A stretch of DNA of 50,000 bases from Neocallimastix lanati (nom. inval.) (lineage: Eukaryota > Neocallimastigomycota > Neocallimastigomycetes > Neocallimastigales > Neocallimastigaceae). Made by a program: the position numbers and the translations under genes. The stretch spans positions 1,222,501-1,272,500 of the forward strand of contig JACVTC010000005.1 of the NCBI GenBank assembly GCA_016946835.1, read 5' to 3'. Below are positions 1-32,186 of the stretch, piece by piece. Each line of letters starts with the position of its first letter. Within the stretch, counting starts at the first letter, position 1. Below the pieces are notes generated by a model, which saw only the letters and a program-made list of their open reading frames with translations, did no database searches and had not been told where the DNA came from.

Positions 1-1596
1 AGAGCCATCCTTGATAATCCGCATGTTGGAACATGGGTTCAAATACAGTTTCATGTTTTTTACTTGGTTTAGAAATGGATAATCTTCTAAAGAAACTAGA
101 AATAGAACTAATAGAGGATTTTGAGGATTGACTTGGAGCACGATTAGCTCTTTGTGCAGAACGATAATAATTAAAATTAGTATTTGTAAGTTGTAAACTT
201 TCATGTGAAACAATAGAATTCAAACGTGGACGCATACCAGCTGGACCATTAATTTGTCTTACATTATTTCTATTATCAATAATAGCAGGGTTAATATAAT
301 CATTTCTTCTAGTACTATTGGACATTGCTGAAACAATTGAGGTAGAATCGTCAATAACAGAGTCTTCTCTTTCTTCTTCAATAACATACTGACTTTCATA
401 TAATCTACTAGGTTGTTCCCACTGACGACTTATTTCACTATTATTCATTTCTTGTTCTTGAGCTAATTGGGTATAATGATCTTTCAAAGTAACAATAGAA
501 TTAAATAATTTTAAACGATCTTTTAATTGACTAATTCCTAATTCACGGAGGGTTGCTAAACTTTGATCTAATAATTTAGCTCCATCAATATTATTATCTT
601 TAAAAATCTTACTACAAGCACCAAAACCTATTTCTTCCAACCAATCAATAACTTGATCAACTGTCCATGAAGTGGGAGGTAATGCTTGATATTCTTTTTG
701 TTTATTATTAATAGCTGGATGTCCTATTGATAGATGGGGTGGCATTTGATTAATTGGAGATTGAATGACCTGAGGACTTACTCCACCACTTGGAGAAGCA
801 CAAATACTCATCCTATCAATACGGCCTGATGAATTTGTTGTATTATTTGGATTATGATCAGTAAAACTTTTTTTATGTGCTTCAGTCGATGATAAATTTA
901 GTGAATTATTTTCTTGTATATTGTTATTTGTAACAACTAATGATGTATTGTTCTTTAATGAATCTCTACGATTAGTTGCTGGACTATCTAATTCTTCAAA
1001 TAATCCATCAAGGTTAATTTGCTTAATATTTATAAAAGTAGTAAATTCAACTGGGAATAAACCGATTTTTTTATCAGCAGTTTTACCCTAATTATATATA
1101 TAATTACAATAATATTAATTTATTAATAATTAATATTTATAATTAATACTTTTCATTTTTTTTTTTATAATTAATACTCCTTTTTTTTTTTTTTTTTTTA
1201 TTATTACTCCATTATTTCAATTATTATATTAATAATACTATCTATTATTTACTATTTATAAATTATTATTTATTATTTATTTACTATTAATTATTACTTA
1301 TTTATAATTTATTATTTACTTTTATTATATATTTATTTCAACTTACCTTCCACCATCCATCTTTATGCTCATCATCTTTTTCTAACACAAGAATCGGATC
1401 ACCACGTTTAAAAGTGATTTCGTCACACTCCTCCTATAAATAGTATTGATAAATTATTGTTTTAATATTTATATAAAGAAATTCATATAAAATAGAATAT
1501 AAATTTTAATAATTCTTGATGACTTACAGCATTAAAATCATATTTTCCGAATACGACAAACTGAACAAAATTTGGATTTTTATTATTTCCTAACAT
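1..1596 (-). CDS. Boi1/Boi2/Pob1-like SH3-SAM-PH polarity protein, 3' end outside window
   Basis: Three exons are visible: 1528-1596 (ATG at 1596, begins MLGNNKNPNFVQF), 1347-1433, and 1-1087, which runs off the left edge. Both introns have GT-AG ends and all joins are in phase 0. Residues about 10-70 form an SH3 domain with the acidic RT loop, the tandem Trp (DGWWK), and the GLFPVEF strand. Residues about 193-255 form a SAM domain (WTVDQVIDWLEEIGFG, then a LRELGI motif). A long Ser/Asn-rich linker follows. The last visible residues, ADYQGWL near residue 409, look like the first strand of a PH domain. SH3-SAM-PH in this order is the fungal Boi/Pob1 arrangement; those proteins bind Cdc42-pathway proteins and acidic lipids at growth sites and promote exocyst-dependent secretion. 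Domain order is seen directly. The function is inferred from the family, and Ste50-like or other SAM adaptors are less likely because of the PH start. Confidence 0.85.
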
Positions 1597-2590
1597 TTTT
1601 TTTTTTTTTTTTTTGTTTCTTTTAGAAAAAAATAAAAAACTGTTTTTCTTTATTTATTTATTTACTTTTTTTTTACTATAATTAATATTAAGACTTTTTT
1701 TTTATTTTATTTTTTACTTTTTTTTCCTTTTTTGGATATCAGTTACTTATATTTTTATTATGTTGTTTTTTTTTAAATTATTTGATTTTATTATTGAATA
1801 ATTTATTTATATTTATTTATTTTAATTTTTTAATATTTACTTTTTATTTTGTTTTATTTTATTTACTTTTGCTTTTATTAATATGAATATTATAATAATA
1901 TTTATTATTTTTGATTTTGTTTTATATTTTTATTTAATTACTATTTATTATTTGATAATTAAATTTTAATATTAAGATTTGTATTAAGAAATACTTAAAG
2001 TATTATTTAAACAAAAGTTGAAGTTTACTTTAAATTTTATATATTATTAAACGCTTGCTTTTTTTTAATACTAATGGAAAAATAAATAAATTGATTCTCT
2101 AGATCTGATAGTATATTTAATATAATAATAAATTAATGTTTAAAATTATTTTATTAAACAATTTATATTTATATATTTTAAAGATTGACAACTTTTATCA
2201 TTGATTTTTTTTTTTTTTTTTCTTTATTTTTTTGTTGTTATTTTATTTACTATTTCTTTATAAGAATGATTTATTTTTTTATTTTCTTTATTATTATTAT
2301 ATTTTCAGGTATATCATATATTTTCCCAGATTTATATTCTTTTAATATAAAATATGATAATTATGAAATTTCTATATTAATAAATAATAAGTAAAAATAA
2401 ATTAAAATAAAATTAATTAAAATATATTAATAAATAAGTTATATATGTATGAAATTTTATAATACAAAATTTATAAAAATATAAATTATCAAAAAAAAAT
2501 TTTTTTAATATTAAAATATAAGTATTCCTTATTCCTTATTTTGTAATTTTATAAATTTATAAATTTAGTTAAATATTAAATTTATATATT

Positions 2591-2592
<2 letters not shown>

Positions 2593-2641
<49 letters not shown>
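2593..2641. repeat. 49-nt uninterrupted poly(T) tract
   Basis: A pure T run of 49 nt, among the longest homopolymers in the window. It lies about 1 kb upstream of the Boi-like start codon. Length in the assembly may not be exact because such runs slip during sequencing. Confidence 0.95.
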
Positions 2642-2642
<1 letters not shown>

Positions 2643-2720
2643 AATTATCAGTTGTTAATTATTTTGAATATTGATTTTCTTTTTTTTAAAGATTTTTTTT
2701 TAAAAAAAAAAAAATCTAAA

Positions 2721-2744
2721 ACTATACTTTATATAAAGTATAGT
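2721..2744. repeat. 24-bp perfect palindrome
   Basis: The 24 bases read identically on both strands (half-site ACTATACTTTAT). The palindrome sits just 3' of a T-run/A-run junction (about 2692-2714) and 5' of a locally GC-richer stretch. It could be a protein-binding site or a cruciform. No function is claimed. Confidence 0.8.
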
Positions 2745-2905
2745 AGCTTCAACGCCATAAAATAAACTTGCATAAATATATTAAATATTTATATATATTA
2801 CAGTTTTAATAACTATATTCTAAACAAAAATAGTTTTATTAAAAAAAAAAAAAAAAAAAAACGTATCTATACTATATTATTTATTTTATTTGTATTGTAA
2901 TAGTA

Positions 2906-2969
2906 TGCCTTTTTTTTTTGTATATTTTTTTATATATATTTTTAAAATTAAAAAAAAAAAAAAAAGGCA
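2906..2969. repeat. Inverted repeat, GCC/GGC-anchored poly(T)/poly(A) hairpin
   Basis: TGCC followed by ten T at 2906-2919 is perfectly complementary to ten A followed by GGCA at 2956-2969, with a loop of about 36 nt. The GC clamp at the base makes this less likely to be chance than other A/T foldbacks nearby. Confidence 0.7.
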
Positions 2970-4133
2970 ATGATTGTATAAATAATATTTATAATAATTT
3001 TAAAATTATATACTAAATAAATATTTATTTTTAAATATTAATATAATCTAAAAGATAAATCTTTAATAAAATGTTTATATACATTTACAATTTAGTTATA
3101 TAGAAACAATCAAATAACTATCACATTTAATCCAATGGATTAAAATAAAATAAGATAATCCTTTAACAAAATTAATAAATATTTATTTAATTAATTTATT
3201 TACCATTAAAAATAATTAGGTTCATAAATGGCTGTTCATTAAATTTATAAAAAAAAGATAAATTTTTATTATTTTCGATTAATTTTTATATTCTGTTTAT
3301 AAATTTTTTTGTTTGTAAATATTCTTTTTTAATAACACGTTATTTAATATTAATATTATAGTAACATTGAAATTCAGTAATTTAATATTAAATAACTATT
3401 TAAAGGTCTATAAAATTTTTTTGTTAGTTTTCAAAGAAAAAAAAAAAAAAAAAAACATTTTTTTTAGATGAAATATAAAATAATAATAAATTGAATTATT
3501 TATTAACAATGTAAAGCTTTAATTGATTATAATATATTATTGAATAAATATTTTAAATTAAAAAATTATAATTTAATAAAAATTTTTTTTTCATTTTTTA
3601 ATCCTTGAAAAGAAAAGTAAAAAAAAAAATAAATTTTAAATAATATATAATAATATAAGTAAATCATAAATAAATAATTATATTTTAATATATCTAATAA
3701 TTTATATATTAATATATTTCATTCTATTGTAATTAAAAATATATTTATTAAAGTTTTCTTTTAATATGAATGGTTAAAATTTTATATATATAAAGAATTA
3801 AAAATTTATTCTATAAAAACATTTCATACCAATTAAATACTTCACATATTATAATATATTATGTGATATATGAAATGTATTAATTAAAATAATATCCATA
3901 TTTTCTTTTTTTTTTTTGTGTAATTCAAATTCATAAATTATTCCTATAATTTCAAATTTAATTTTATAATCATATATCTTAAAGTGTACTATAATATATT
4001 ATGGACTGATTGTGATTATTTATTCCTTATTTAGTTTTTTACTTAATTTGTATCAAAATAGAAGAAAAATATTAAATAAAAAAAATTTAATTAATCCTAT
4101 TATTTGTAATAGTCTAAAAGTATTAAATTATTA

Positions 4134-4382
4134 TAATAAATAATAAATAATAAATAATAAATAATAAATAATAAATAATAAATAATAAATAATAAATAAT
4201 AAATAATAAATAATAAATAATAAATAATAAATAATAAATAATAAATAATAAATAATAAATAATAAATAATAAATAATAAATAATAAATAATAAATAATAA
4301 ATAATAAATAATAAATAATAAATAATAAATAATAAATAATAAATAATAAATAATAAATAATAAATAATAAATAATAAATAAT
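4134..4382. repeat. Heptanucleotide satellite (AATAAAT)n, about 35 copies
   Basis: A near-perfect array of the 7-mer AATAAAT runs for about 250 bp, then decays into imperfect AAATAATA-type repeats until about 4495. The period of 7 excludes a coding origin. The same 7-mer forms a second array near 9.6-9.9 kb. Confidence 0.95.
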
Positions 4383-4887
4383 TAAATAATAAAAATTAAA
4401 TAATAAATAATAAATAAAAAATAAATAATAAAAATTAAATATTAAATAATAAATAAAAAATAAATAATAAAAAATAAATATTAAAAAATAAATATATATA
4501 AAGGTAATTAAAAATTAATAATATATAATAACTATAAAAATTAAAAATGAAAGTTTATAAAAAATACCCAATATAAATGACAGTAATAATAATATAAATT
4601 AAAATAATATTATTAATAAACTTATAGATAATAGTTCATAGTAACTATGTTTTATAATTGTTAATAATAATAGTATTAATTCATAATTATAAAACATCAT
4701 TATTATAAATTAATACTATCAATATGAATTAGTATATTTTACAATTCTATATGGTGAAAAAATTTTAATGCTTTATTTTATGTTCAAATTTATATTCATT
4801 TTCATTTTCATTTTATAATATCTACTACGTAACTATTTATTAATACATTTCTTATATAAAAAAATTCCATATTAATAATAAATACAG

Positions 4888-4965
4888 AATTAATAAGAAT
4901 ATTTACAAAATTAATAAGAATATTTATAAAATTAATAAGAATATTTACAAAATTAATAAGAATAA
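4888..4965. repeat. 21-bp minisatellite, about 3.5 copies
   Basis: The unit begins AATTAATAAGAATATTTACA and recurs at 4888, 4909, 4930 and 4951 with single-base differences. Because 21 is a multiple of 3 it creates an open minus-strand frame with a NILINFV repeat, which is a by-product of the repeat and not a gene. Confidence 0.85.
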
Positions 4966-5052
4966 ATCTGGGAAATGAATTAAAATAATTACTATATTTG
5001 TCAATTTTTGTCAATTGTTGAAATCTAAAAAAAAAAAAAAAAAAAAAAAACA

Positions 5053-5254
5053 AGAATAAAATAAAAGATTAAATGTAAAAAAAAAAAATTATACAAAACA
5101 AAAATATATACTTTATATATATTTAAATAAAATATAAATACAAAGAAAAATAAGAATAAAATAAAAAACAAAAGATTAAATATAAAAAAAAATTATACAA
5201 AACAAAAATATATACTTTATATATATTTAAATAAAATGTAATATAAAATACAAA
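5053..5254. repeat. Tandem duplication of a segment of about 100 bp
   Basis: Two adjacent copies (about 5053-5146 and 5147-5254) share AAGAATAAAATAAAA, then GATTAAAT, an A-run, TTATACAAAACAAAAATATA, and TTTATATATATTTAAATAAA in the same order, differing by small indels. It is a recent local duplication without coding content. Confidence 0.8.
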
Positions 5255-5258
5255 GGAA

Positions 5259-5365
5259 AGGAAAGGAAAAGTAAAAAAAATGAAGGAAAAGTAAAAAAAA
5301 TGAAGGAAAAGTAAAAAAATGAAGGAAAAGTGAAAAAAAGGAAAATAAGGAAAAAAAGGGAAAAA
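5259..5365. repeat. Purine-rich GGAAAAGTAAAAAAATGAA repeat
   Basis: Four to five irregular copies of GAAGGAAAAGTAAAAAAAAT form an almost all-purine strand of about 100 nt. It stands out from the surrounding A/T DNA by its repeated GG. Confidence 0.8.
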
Positions 5366-6810
5366 AAATTAATTCTTCTTTTACATAAATTAAATTTAAA
5401 ATAAAGAGAGTTTAATTAAAATTTTAATAATAAATTTCAATAAAAATTAAAAATTGGTATTAAGTATCGAATACCAAGAAAAATAAAATAAAATAAAAAA
5501 AAAGTATACTGCACTATCTTGTTATACATGAATAAATTGAATAATATATAACTATATGATGTAATGATTAATAATATAAATAAATAAATAATTATAAATA
5601 ATAAATAAATATCAATAATATAAATAAATGAATAAAAATAAATATTAAATGAATATTTAATGAATAATATATATATATAAGTATAGATAAAATAGACAAA
5701 TAAAGCAAATAAATAATAACCAAGTAATTCAAAGTATTTATAAATTATGAAAAGTCACATTAACTTCTACACCGAACAATAATAAAAAAGGAAATATTTT
5801 ATATTTTGTAAAAAAAAAAAAAAAAAAAAATTAATAGCTATTTGAATATATAAATAATAAATAAATAAATAAATATATATAAATATAAATAAATAAATAT
5901 AAATAAATAAATATTATATAAGATTCTATTCGTAATTAAATAATATTTTATATATATATATAATTATAGAATATTCCTATTCAAAAGCTAACACTTTACT
6001 AATAAATAATCTTTTTTAATATATTATTACAAACTTGTAACAAATAAATAAATTAATGAATAAATAAATAGATAGATAAATAAATAATATATAAATGTTA
6101 TATAAATAAATTAATAATAAATAAATAAATAAATAAAAATAAAAAATTCCTTTTTTATTTTTAGAATTTCGCAGAAAAAAAAATTTTTTTTATAATTATT
6201 TTAGTTTTTTATAAAAAGGTGGATTTATTTAAAGAATTAATTTAATAATTATATTTAATTTAAATTTATTTTTTGATGTTTCTGTTTTACATTCATTTGA
6301 ATCAACTCATTTTAATAAAAGTTAATAATCATCCTTCAAACTTTACTCTTTTTCTCTACCCATGATCATTAACACTACCTTTATATATTTATAAAATATT
6401 ATACTATCATTAATTATAACTATAAATAAAAAATGATATTATATAAATAAAAGAATATATTGGAAAAAAGTATTAAACAAAAAAAAAAAAAGCTAAGAAG
6501 AATTAATATGAGAGTGAAATAATATATGCATAAAAATATATATATTATATAATGATTTAATAAAAATGATTTGGTAAGATAATAATTAAAAACATTCTGT
6601 ATAATCATGGTGTATTATCGGGATATTAGCAATAACTTCATTTACTTTTTTTTTTTTTTATCATTTATTTATCTGTATTTAATGAAACCTTTTATAGAAA
6701 ATTATTTAAAGTTTATATACTATAAATAATAATAATAATAATAATAATTAAGATCAGATTTCTATTATTTTTATTTATCTTATCTTAAATTTTTTAAAAT
6801 TAATAATAAA

Positions 6811-6848
6811 GTAGAAATAGAGATAGAAATAGAAATAGAGATAGAAAT
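6811..6848. repeat. ATAGAA/ATAGAG hexanucleotide microsatellite
   Basis: About six units alternate between ATAGAA and ATAGAG. Confidence 0.75.
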
Positions 6849-7778
6849 TATATAATAATAATTATAACAAAAACAATAATATTTTTTTTTATTCATTGTA
6901 TAAAGTGGCATTCAATTTTTATGACTGAATTTTCTTAAAAAATAAAAATTCTCTTTTTTTCAATTTTTTTTTATTATATATATATTTATTTTTTTTGCCC
7001 AAACTCATATAAAAATATAATTAAAAAAAAAAAAATAAATATATATAAATTTTTAGTTTAAAAAATTGACAGTTGATTATTTGAAATACTTTTCCAAAAA
7101 TAAAAAAAAAATAAAAATAAAAAAAAAACTAAAAATAGTTAAATAATAAATAATAAATATTAAAAATTAAATAATAAGTAATTAAATAATAAATAAATAA
7201 TAAAGATACTAATACATAAATATTTAAACATTTTAATTGTAATGTATATTAATTATATTATTTAAAGTAAAATAAAGTAAAAAAAAAAAAAAAAAAGTTA
7301 GCTCCCCAATACAGAAATAGATTACATGTATTTTAATCGATGCATAATTTTATTTGATAACTTTTTTTTTTTTATTTTAATTTTTTCTGTATTTATTAAT
7401 AATTCCACTGATGTAAAGTTAATATATCTGATGAATTAAGGGTTATTTGTAATCTCTATTAAAATAGGCAATAATTTTTAAATTTTAAATTTTAATTAAA
7501 TAATACCATAATATGAAAATTTAAAAAAAAAAAAAAAGGAAAGAAAAAGAATATGTATACAGTATTATAACAGATATATATGCATTTTTTTTAAGGAAGA
7601 AGTAATTTGATATATAAAAAGAAAGCCTTTTAAAAAAAAAAAATAAAATAAAATAAAAAATGGTATAGATAATAAAATAATAAAATTTAATTTCATAAAG
7701 TAAGGCAAAATAAAAAATTAAATAACCAATAAACGATTTATTTAATATTTTTATATTAATACTTAAAATAAATATTTA

Positions 7779-7779
<1 letters not shown>

Positions 7780-7821
<42 letters not shown>
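7780..7821. repeat. (AAT)n(ATT)n perfect palindrome
   Basis: About seven AAT triplets switch directly to about seven ATT triplets, forming a perfect self-complementary block. The same design recurs at 14871-14914 and 37329-37430. Confidence 0.85.
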
Positions 7822-7822
<1 letters not shown>

Positions 7823-8510
7823 ATATAATTATAGATACAATTCTATAATTCACATAACTTGATAACATATATTTTTATTATTTCAAATCTAACATAGATA
7901 TATATATATTCATTATATATCTATAATGAATAAATATATAAAATATTCAAAAATAAAAGAATGAAATAAATAAATAATTTCATATTTGAGTATAATAGAA
8001 TCAATCTTATTGGAGATTAGTCAACAAATTCAATTTAAAGAAATCTGTAATTATTAATTTTTTTATTTTTTTTATTTTTTTAATTATTTTAAATATTTTA
8101 AATATTTTCCAATTTGAAATAATTAAAAAAATTAAAATTAAAATAAAAAACAAAAGTAAAATAAAAAATTAAATAAAATAAATTAAATAAAAATAAATTT
8201 TAATAATTAATAAATTAATAATTAATAAATTAATAATTATAAATTAATACTCCAAATTTGAATATTTTAATAATGAAAAATTTAATAATTTTAAATTATT
8301 ACTTTAAATATTGAATAATGAATATTTTAAATAATGAATAATTTAATGATTATTATTACTTTAAATATTGAATAATAATTATTTTTAAATAAAATATTAA
8401 TATGCAAAAAGTTTGTATAGAAATGATAGTTATATATTTGAAGAATCTTGAACTTATACAGAGTTGATAATTTAATTGTATAAAAATTATATTGTAAATA
8501 ATATTATTAC

Positions 8511-8539
8511 ATTCATAGGATTAAAATAATCCTATGAAT
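8511..8539. repeat. 13-bp stem hairpin with 3-nt loop
   Basis: ATTCATAGGATTA, loop AAA, then TAATCCTATGAAT: a perfect 13-bp stem of mixed sequence. Its complexity is higher than the flanks, so it is less likely to be chance. No T-run follows it on the plus strand that would suggest a Pol III terminator. Confidence 0.8.
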
Positions 8540-9309
8540 TAATATAAATATATATATAAATAATTAAATTTGTTTTTATTTATTTATTATTATAATTGAC
8601 TTTTAGAAAAAAAAAAAAAAAACTTCATAGCTAATGAAATTGATAATAATATAAATTTATTTTTATATCCTAATAATAATTATTTCTTCATATAATGAAA
8701 CAATAAATATAGAAAACTTCTAAAAAATCAAATAATCTTATTCTTATTATAAATTTTATAATTTTTTTTTCCAAAGCAATGTTATAAAAATTTAATAAAT
8801 ATATTAATAAAACAATAAAGAAAGTTTTAAAATGAAATATCAATAATCTCTTGTATTTTAATATCTTAATATTTAATATTTTTCTATAGAATAGAATAAT
8901 AAGTATAAAAAACTAAGGTATATTCAATCATTACTTTTTTATATGTTTATTGTATTAAAAATTTACAAAGATTGAAAGTAAAATAATAGAAGTTTTTTTT
9001 GTTTTTTTCATCTTTTCTCTTTTTAAAATTTGATGAAAAAAACATTTTATCCTTCTTAAATAAGTTATTAAAAAATATTTTTCGTTATTAAACTATATTT
9101 CAAAGTAAAAATATTTTCTTTTATATATTTTCTATTTATATTTTTTTTCTTTTTATAAATGTTATAGGTAAAATATTATATTAAAGACTTAAAAAAAATA
9201 TTTTTGAATATTTGACAATTGAAGATGTCATTTTTAAATATTATAATGAAAATTATATATTTTTAATAACATTAGTTTTTAAAAATTGAAATGTAAATAA
9301 ATCATGAAT

Positions 9310-9870
9310 CAATAACAAATAGTAAATAAATAAATAATAAATAAATAAATAATAAATAATAAATAATAAATAATTGAATAATAAATAAATAAATAATAAA
9401 TAATAAATAAATAATAATAAATAAATAAATAATAAATAATAAATAAATAATAATAAATAAATAAATAATAAATAATAAATAATAAATATATAATAAATAA
9501 ATAAATAAATAATAAATAATAAATAATAAATAATAAATAATAAATAAATAATAAATAAATAAATAAATAAATAAATAATAAATAATAAATAATAAATAAT
9601 AAATAATAAATAATTGAATAATTAATAGTAAATAATAAATAATAAATAATAAATAATAAATAATAAATAATAAATAATAAATAATAAATAATAAATAATA
9701 AATAATAAATAATAAATAATAAATAATAAATAATAAATAATAAATAATAAATAATAAATAATAAATAATAAATAATAAATAATAATAATAAATAATAAAT
9801 AATAAATAATAAATAATAAATAATAAATAATAAATAATAAATAATAAATAATAAATAATAAATAATTGAA
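9310..9870. repeat. 560-bp AATAAAT/AAAT satellite
   Basis: The first half mixes AAAT and AATAAAT units. From about 9628 to 9866 it is almost pure AATAAAT with one AAT slip near 9781. It ends about 340 bp before the Ubp6 start codon and uses the same unit as the array at 4134. Confidence 0.95.
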
Positions 9871-10117
9871 TAATAAATTAAATTGTTTTTATTGTAAATT
9901 TTATGTATTATACATCAAAATAATTTTTTGTCAAGTTTTTATTAATTTAAAATTTTAAATTTATTGTTAATATATTAAGTAAATATAATGAACTACATAA
10001 AATTTAATTTATAATTTAATTATTTTCATATTTAAAATTTTAAAAAATAAAAATTATTTATAAATTTATTATTTATTCTTTTTTTTTTTTTTTGATAGTA
10101 AAGAGTAAAGAGTAGTA

Positions 10118-10148
<31 letters not shown>

Positions 10149-10205
10149 AGAGAGTAGTAAATAAAATAAATATAACTCATATAGTATATAATTGAAGCAA
10201 TCGAA

Positions 10206-14663
<4,458 letters not shown>

Positions 14664-14727
14664 ATTAGTAATTAACAGTAATAGTAAAACAAACCAAAAC
14701 CAAAATCAAAACTAAAATCAAAAAAAA

Positions 14728-14758
<31 letters not shown>

Positions 14759-15359
14759 CTATTTCATATGGATATTATATAAATAATAATTAAATTTGCA
14801 TTTACATCTGAAAAATAATATAAAAAATTATATATTTATATTTTAATACATATATATATAGTAATAACCTAATAATAATAATAATAATAATATATTATTA
14901 TTATTATTATTATTAAAAAAGAAAATTCAAATAAAGTAAAATTATAAATAAAAATTCTTTAAATTTATTTGATATGTATTTGATAAATTTATTTATTTAT
15001 TTATTTATATAATTTTAATTAATCATATTTATTTTTTTAATTTATTTTTGATTTTTTTATTATGAAAAGTATTGTATGAAAGTAAAAAAAAAAAAAAAGG
15101 AATATCGTATAATATAAATTTAAAATAAATTATTTTTTATTTATTATTATTATTATATTATAATATTATTTTACATTAATAGATAATATTTTATTAAATA
15201 TAAATAATATTCATAAAAAGTATTTTTTTTTTTTTTTTTTTTTTTTTTGCTATGGTTGTTATTGTTAATTCATATATGTACATTATTAAAAAGATAAATA
15301 TATAAATATCTATAGGTTTAATTGTATTGAAAAATACAATTAATAAATAATTCTTTTGT

Positions 15360-15394
<35 letters not shown>

Positions 15395-15542
15395 TTTCTT
15401 ATTATTATAAATTGCAATAAATATTGAGTTTTACTATTATATATGTTTTTGTATATATATATCTATATTATATATATATATATATATTATATTGTATAAA
15501 TATTTATTTCTTTTTCTTTTGATTGTTATTATAATTATAAAC
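14664..15542. other. Convergent 3' intergenic region Ubp6/DNAH1
   Basis: The 880 bp between the two stop codons must hold both 3' UTRs and poly(A) sites. Just after the Ubp6 stop the sequence has a short ACCAAAAC/ATCAAAACT run and then poly(A). An (AAT)n(ATT)n palindrome lies at 14871-14914 and two long T-runs at about 15221-15248 and 15362-15393. AATAAA-like signals are too frequent here to be informative. Confidence 0.65.
14871..14914. repeat. (AAT)n(ATT)n palindrome downstream of Ubp6
   Basis: Seven AAT triplets meet seven ATT triplets through TATATTA, giving a stem of about 21 bp about 210 bp after the Ubp6 stop codon. Confidence 0.85.
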
Positions 15543-31285
<15,743 letters not shown>

Positions 31286-31372
31286 TTTCTATTTCTTTTT
31301 TATTTTTTTTTTTTTTTTATACAATTTTTTATTTTATTCTATTTCAAAAATTCTTTTCTTATTATATTAAAT

Positions 31373-31404
<32 letters not shown>

Positions 31405-32151
31405 TCGATATAATAATTATTCCAAAAAAAATCTAATTAAAATATAAAAAGTATAAAAATTTATAAAATAAAATAAAAAATATAATAATATAAAATAAAA
31501 CAAGAAAAAAAAGAAAAAATGGATTTATTGATTAATAATATATTATAGATTTTATTATAATAATATTTTTATTTTTGTGATATTTAATATATCTTACATT
31601 TTATTCTTATTCTTAAATATTAAAAATATATTTTAAAGAAAAAAAATTATAATTTGAATTATTAATTATATTATATTAATCTTTTCTTAAACATTTTTTT
31701 TTTTGTTGAATTATAAATTATTAATTATGAATATTTTATTTAAAAATTTATTAATAATTTTACTTTTTATTTTATTATTTATTAAAATAAATAAATAAAT
31801 TTTTAATAAAGTAATAAAATATTTTATTATTATTATTATACTAAAATTTACATAAAAAAAAGTTTTTTTTTTTTTTTTTTTTTATTTTGTATGGATATAA
31901 AATTAATATAATAAAATATAAAATAATAATAAAATAAATATATAAATTAAAAGGTAAATAACATCTGAAAAAAAATAATTGTTTTTTTTTTTTTTTTTTT
32001 TTTGAATATAATTAAGCGCCATTTTAAACTTTATTTTAATTTATTCATTATGTATATATATTTTTTATTTTCTTTTTTTTATTATGTATGTATATATATA
32101 AATGTACATGATTTTTTAATTAATAACTTAAAATAAAAAAAATAACAACAA

Positions 32152-32186
<35 letters not shown>

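Larger units (their letters stand above)
1597..10205. other. 8.6-kb intergenic region, divergent promoters plus satellites
   Basis: No reading frame here looks like a protein. The open frames encode only Phe/Ile/Tyr/Asn/Lys strings from A/T repeats, without splice-compatible conserved blocks. The region lies between the start codons of the Boi-like gene (minus) and the Ubp6 gene (plus), so both promoters must be inside it, but no element can be pointed to with confidence in this base composition. It holds a 49-nt poly(T), heptanucleotide satellites near 4.1-4.4 kb and 9.3-9.9 kb, a 21-bp minisatellite, a tandem duplication near 5.1 kb, and several hairpins, listed separately. Stretches of slightly more mixed sequence at 2745-2770, 6290-6385 and 7295-7345 match no RNA or protein family that I recognise. 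Confidence 0.7.

Noticed and set aside
2185-2394. Small plus-strand frame with Phe runs
   Set aside because: No ATG at the stated start, no recognisable protein features, and poly(T) derived.
4808-5053. Minus-strand frame with NILINFV repeats
   Set aside because: Created by a 21-bp minisatellite and poly(A) tract; no other protein character.
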